Assembly: GCA_034721855.1 (NCBI GenBank)
Contig: JAYENB010000010.1
Location: 1-5,973, forward strand
Direction of reading: 5' to 3'
Source of the DNA: JAQIBY01 sp034721855
Lineage (GTDB): Bacteria > Bacteroidota > Bacteroidia > Bacteroidales > ML635J-15
DNA: 5,973 nucleotides
Program-made: the position numbers and the translations under genes
Notes under the pieces: generated by a model
What the model was told of the DNA's origin: nothing
What the model saw: the letters and a program-made list of their open reading frames with translations, nothing else
Databases searched by the model: none
In this document: in pieces, positions 5,371-5,973 of the stretch
Numbering within the stretch: position 1 is the first letter of the stretch
How the letters are laid out: each line of letters starts with the position of its first letter

Positions 5371-5586
5371 AACCATATAAGAAATTATAAGAAAAAACTT
5401 ATATGACCTTATAATCCTTGAGCCCAGTCTAAAAAGGCATTGCTTTGCCACTAAGACACGAAGACACAAAGTATCACAAAGATTAAAGCATTGTAATTCT
5501 GTCCTTTGTGGATCTTGGTGTCTTAGTGACTTTGTGGCATTTTTCATTTTTTTGACTTTTTAGACCGTGCTCATCCTTATATGGTT
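5371..5586. repeat. Dispersed repeat with terminal inverted repeats and hairpin core
   Basis: AACCATATAAG (5371-5381) and CTTATATGGTT (5576-5586) are perfect 11-base inverted ends. A second inverted pair, 5420-5436 (GAGCCCAGTCTAAAAAG) and 5556-5572, matches at 15 of 17 positions. The core hairpin pairs CACTAAGACAC (5449-5459) with GTGTCTTAGTG (5518-5528), plus neighbouring ACAAAG/CTTTGT blocks. The right end (5553-5574) is 21/22 identical to 2699-2720, so this is a relative of the 2463-2726 element without its GC-richer insert. Confidence 0.75.
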
Positions 5587-5648
5587 CAAAAACAACCATT
5601 CTTAACTGTCTATGTGATCAATTTTTTCCATTTCCCTGCTCGCTGGTT

Positions 5649-5752
5649 CCTGACTGCCATTTAGGCAAGTTGATAGCCACCAGCCTGTCGGCCTGGCAAG
5701 TGACTGGTGAACAGGCAGGTCAGGCAGGTTAGCGTCTTTGCGTCTCTGCGGT
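5649..5752. repeat. GC-richer inverted repeat with tandem octamer
   Basis: CCTGACTGCC (5649-5658) pairs with GGCAGGTCAGG (5714-5724) with one extra base, and CACCAG (5678-5683) pairs with CTGGTG (5704-5709) inside. To the right are GCGTCTTT (5732-5739), GCGTCTCT (5740-5747) and GCGGT (5748-5752), a tandem octamer with the same TCTTTG theme as the other repeats here. Confidence 0.5.
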
Positions 5753-5885
5753 AAAAATTGTGCGCGTCTGTTTTTTTTAATTTTAGCACTGAGTATTTAC
5801 TTTGTTAATTTGGTGTGGATAAAATTGTTAAAAAAAAATTTGCTTTTTTTTAGTTTGTATTCATAAATTGTTTGCCTTTGTTAAA

Positions 5886-5891
5886 AAGGAG
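5886..5891 (+). promoter_or_regulatory. Shine-Dalgarno sequence of the last gene
   Basis: AAGGAG lies six bases before the ATG at 5898 and supports that start codon. Confidence 0.7.
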
Positions 5892-5897
5892 TGTAGT

Positions 5898-5973
5898 ATG
5901 AAAATTCGAGTGTTATATTTATCCGCCATCGTGGGTGTTTTAACGATGTTTGTAACATCTGCAGCGGCGCAAT
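5898..5973 (+). CDS. N-terminus of an exported protein (partial)
   Basis: Twenty-five codons are visible before the window ends. They encode a typical Sec signal peptide: a basic start (M-K-I-R), a hydrophobic core (V-L-Y-L-S-A-I-V-G-V-L-T-M-F-V) and a T-S-A-A-A-Q end in which signal peptidase I would cut after A-A-A. No lipobox cysteine is seen in this part, so it is more likely periplasmic or outer-membrane than a lipoprotein. A good Shine-Dalgarno sequence six bases upstream supports the start. The mature protein is outside the window, so its function cannot be told. Confidence 0.75.
   Translation, partial: MKIRVLYLSAIVGVLTMFVTSAAAQ

Larger units (their letters stand above)
4869..5897. 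other. Gene-free region of about 1 kb rich in inverted repeats
   Basis: No supportable coding region is found on either strand. It contains a weak CCCCT/AGGGG hairpin (4899-4918) without a T-run, a GGTAA-type repeat with nested hairpins (4973-5099), three copies of a GCAAWGTC-like octamer (5223-5246), a strong 12-base-pair hairpin (5267-5302), a repeat with terminal inverted repeats (5371-5586), a GC-richer inverted repeat with a tandem octamer (5649-5752), and an AT-rich leader for the last gene (5753-5897). Nothing is recognised in 5100-5222. No clear terminator follows the BatA-like gene. Confidence 0.65.

Noticed and set aside
5223..5752. CRISPR array
   Set aside because: The repeats are hairpin elements or short octamers; there are no regularly spaced identical repeats with unique spacers and no cas genes.

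Overview
The window looks like a chromosomal piece from a member of the Bacteroidota. The reasons are the AT-rich DNA with A-rich, mostly Shine-Dalgarno-poor leaders, a TTTG-N19-TAAATTTA promoter candidate of the Bacteroidota type, a long BatA-N-domain/von Willebrand A-type membrane protein of a kind common in that phylum, and intergenic spacers full of hairpin-forming dispersed repeats. The genus cannot be told from the sequence.

Layout from left to right. The first 54 bases are the start of a leftward gene cut by the window edge; its 18 visible residues resemble four-helix-bundle (23S rRNA intervening-sequence-type) proteins. A hairpin-forming repeat (149-270) follows, then a leftward single-domain cupin (316-648) with a full set of metal ligands. 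A 585-base divergent spacer holds a nested palindromic repeat (757-910) and the likely control region of the next operon.

The core of the window is a two-gene encapsulin nanocompartment operon. An encapsulated ferritin-like protein (EncFtn, 1234-1575) carries its ferroxidase residues and a C-terminal LGIGKLK-type cargo-loading peptide. Seventeen bases later comes a family 1 encapsulin shell protein (1593-2387). A hairpin plus T-run terminator (about 2413-2458) ends the unit. Together the two genes should make an iron-oxidising, iron-storing protein cage: EncFtn oxidises Fe(II) and the shell holds the mineral. A near-perfect 35-base palindrome (1111-1145) lies directly upstream of the predicted promoter and is the best candidate operator.

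A composite repeat (2463-2726) separates this operon from a 682-residue membrane protein (2820-4868) with a BatA N-terminal domain, a VWA domain with an intact MIDAS motif, and a C-terminal membrane helix. About 1 kb without genes (4869-5897) follows and is largely made of inverted repeats. The window ends in the first 25 codons of an exported protein (from 5898).

The most unusual non-coding aspect is the repeat system. Elements at 149-270 and 2463-2726 share the same two modules in opposite orientation with different inserts. Elements at 2463-2726 and 5371-5586 share the same terminal inverted repeat and the same kind of hairpin core. They look like members of a modular family of non-coding, possibly mobilisable elements.
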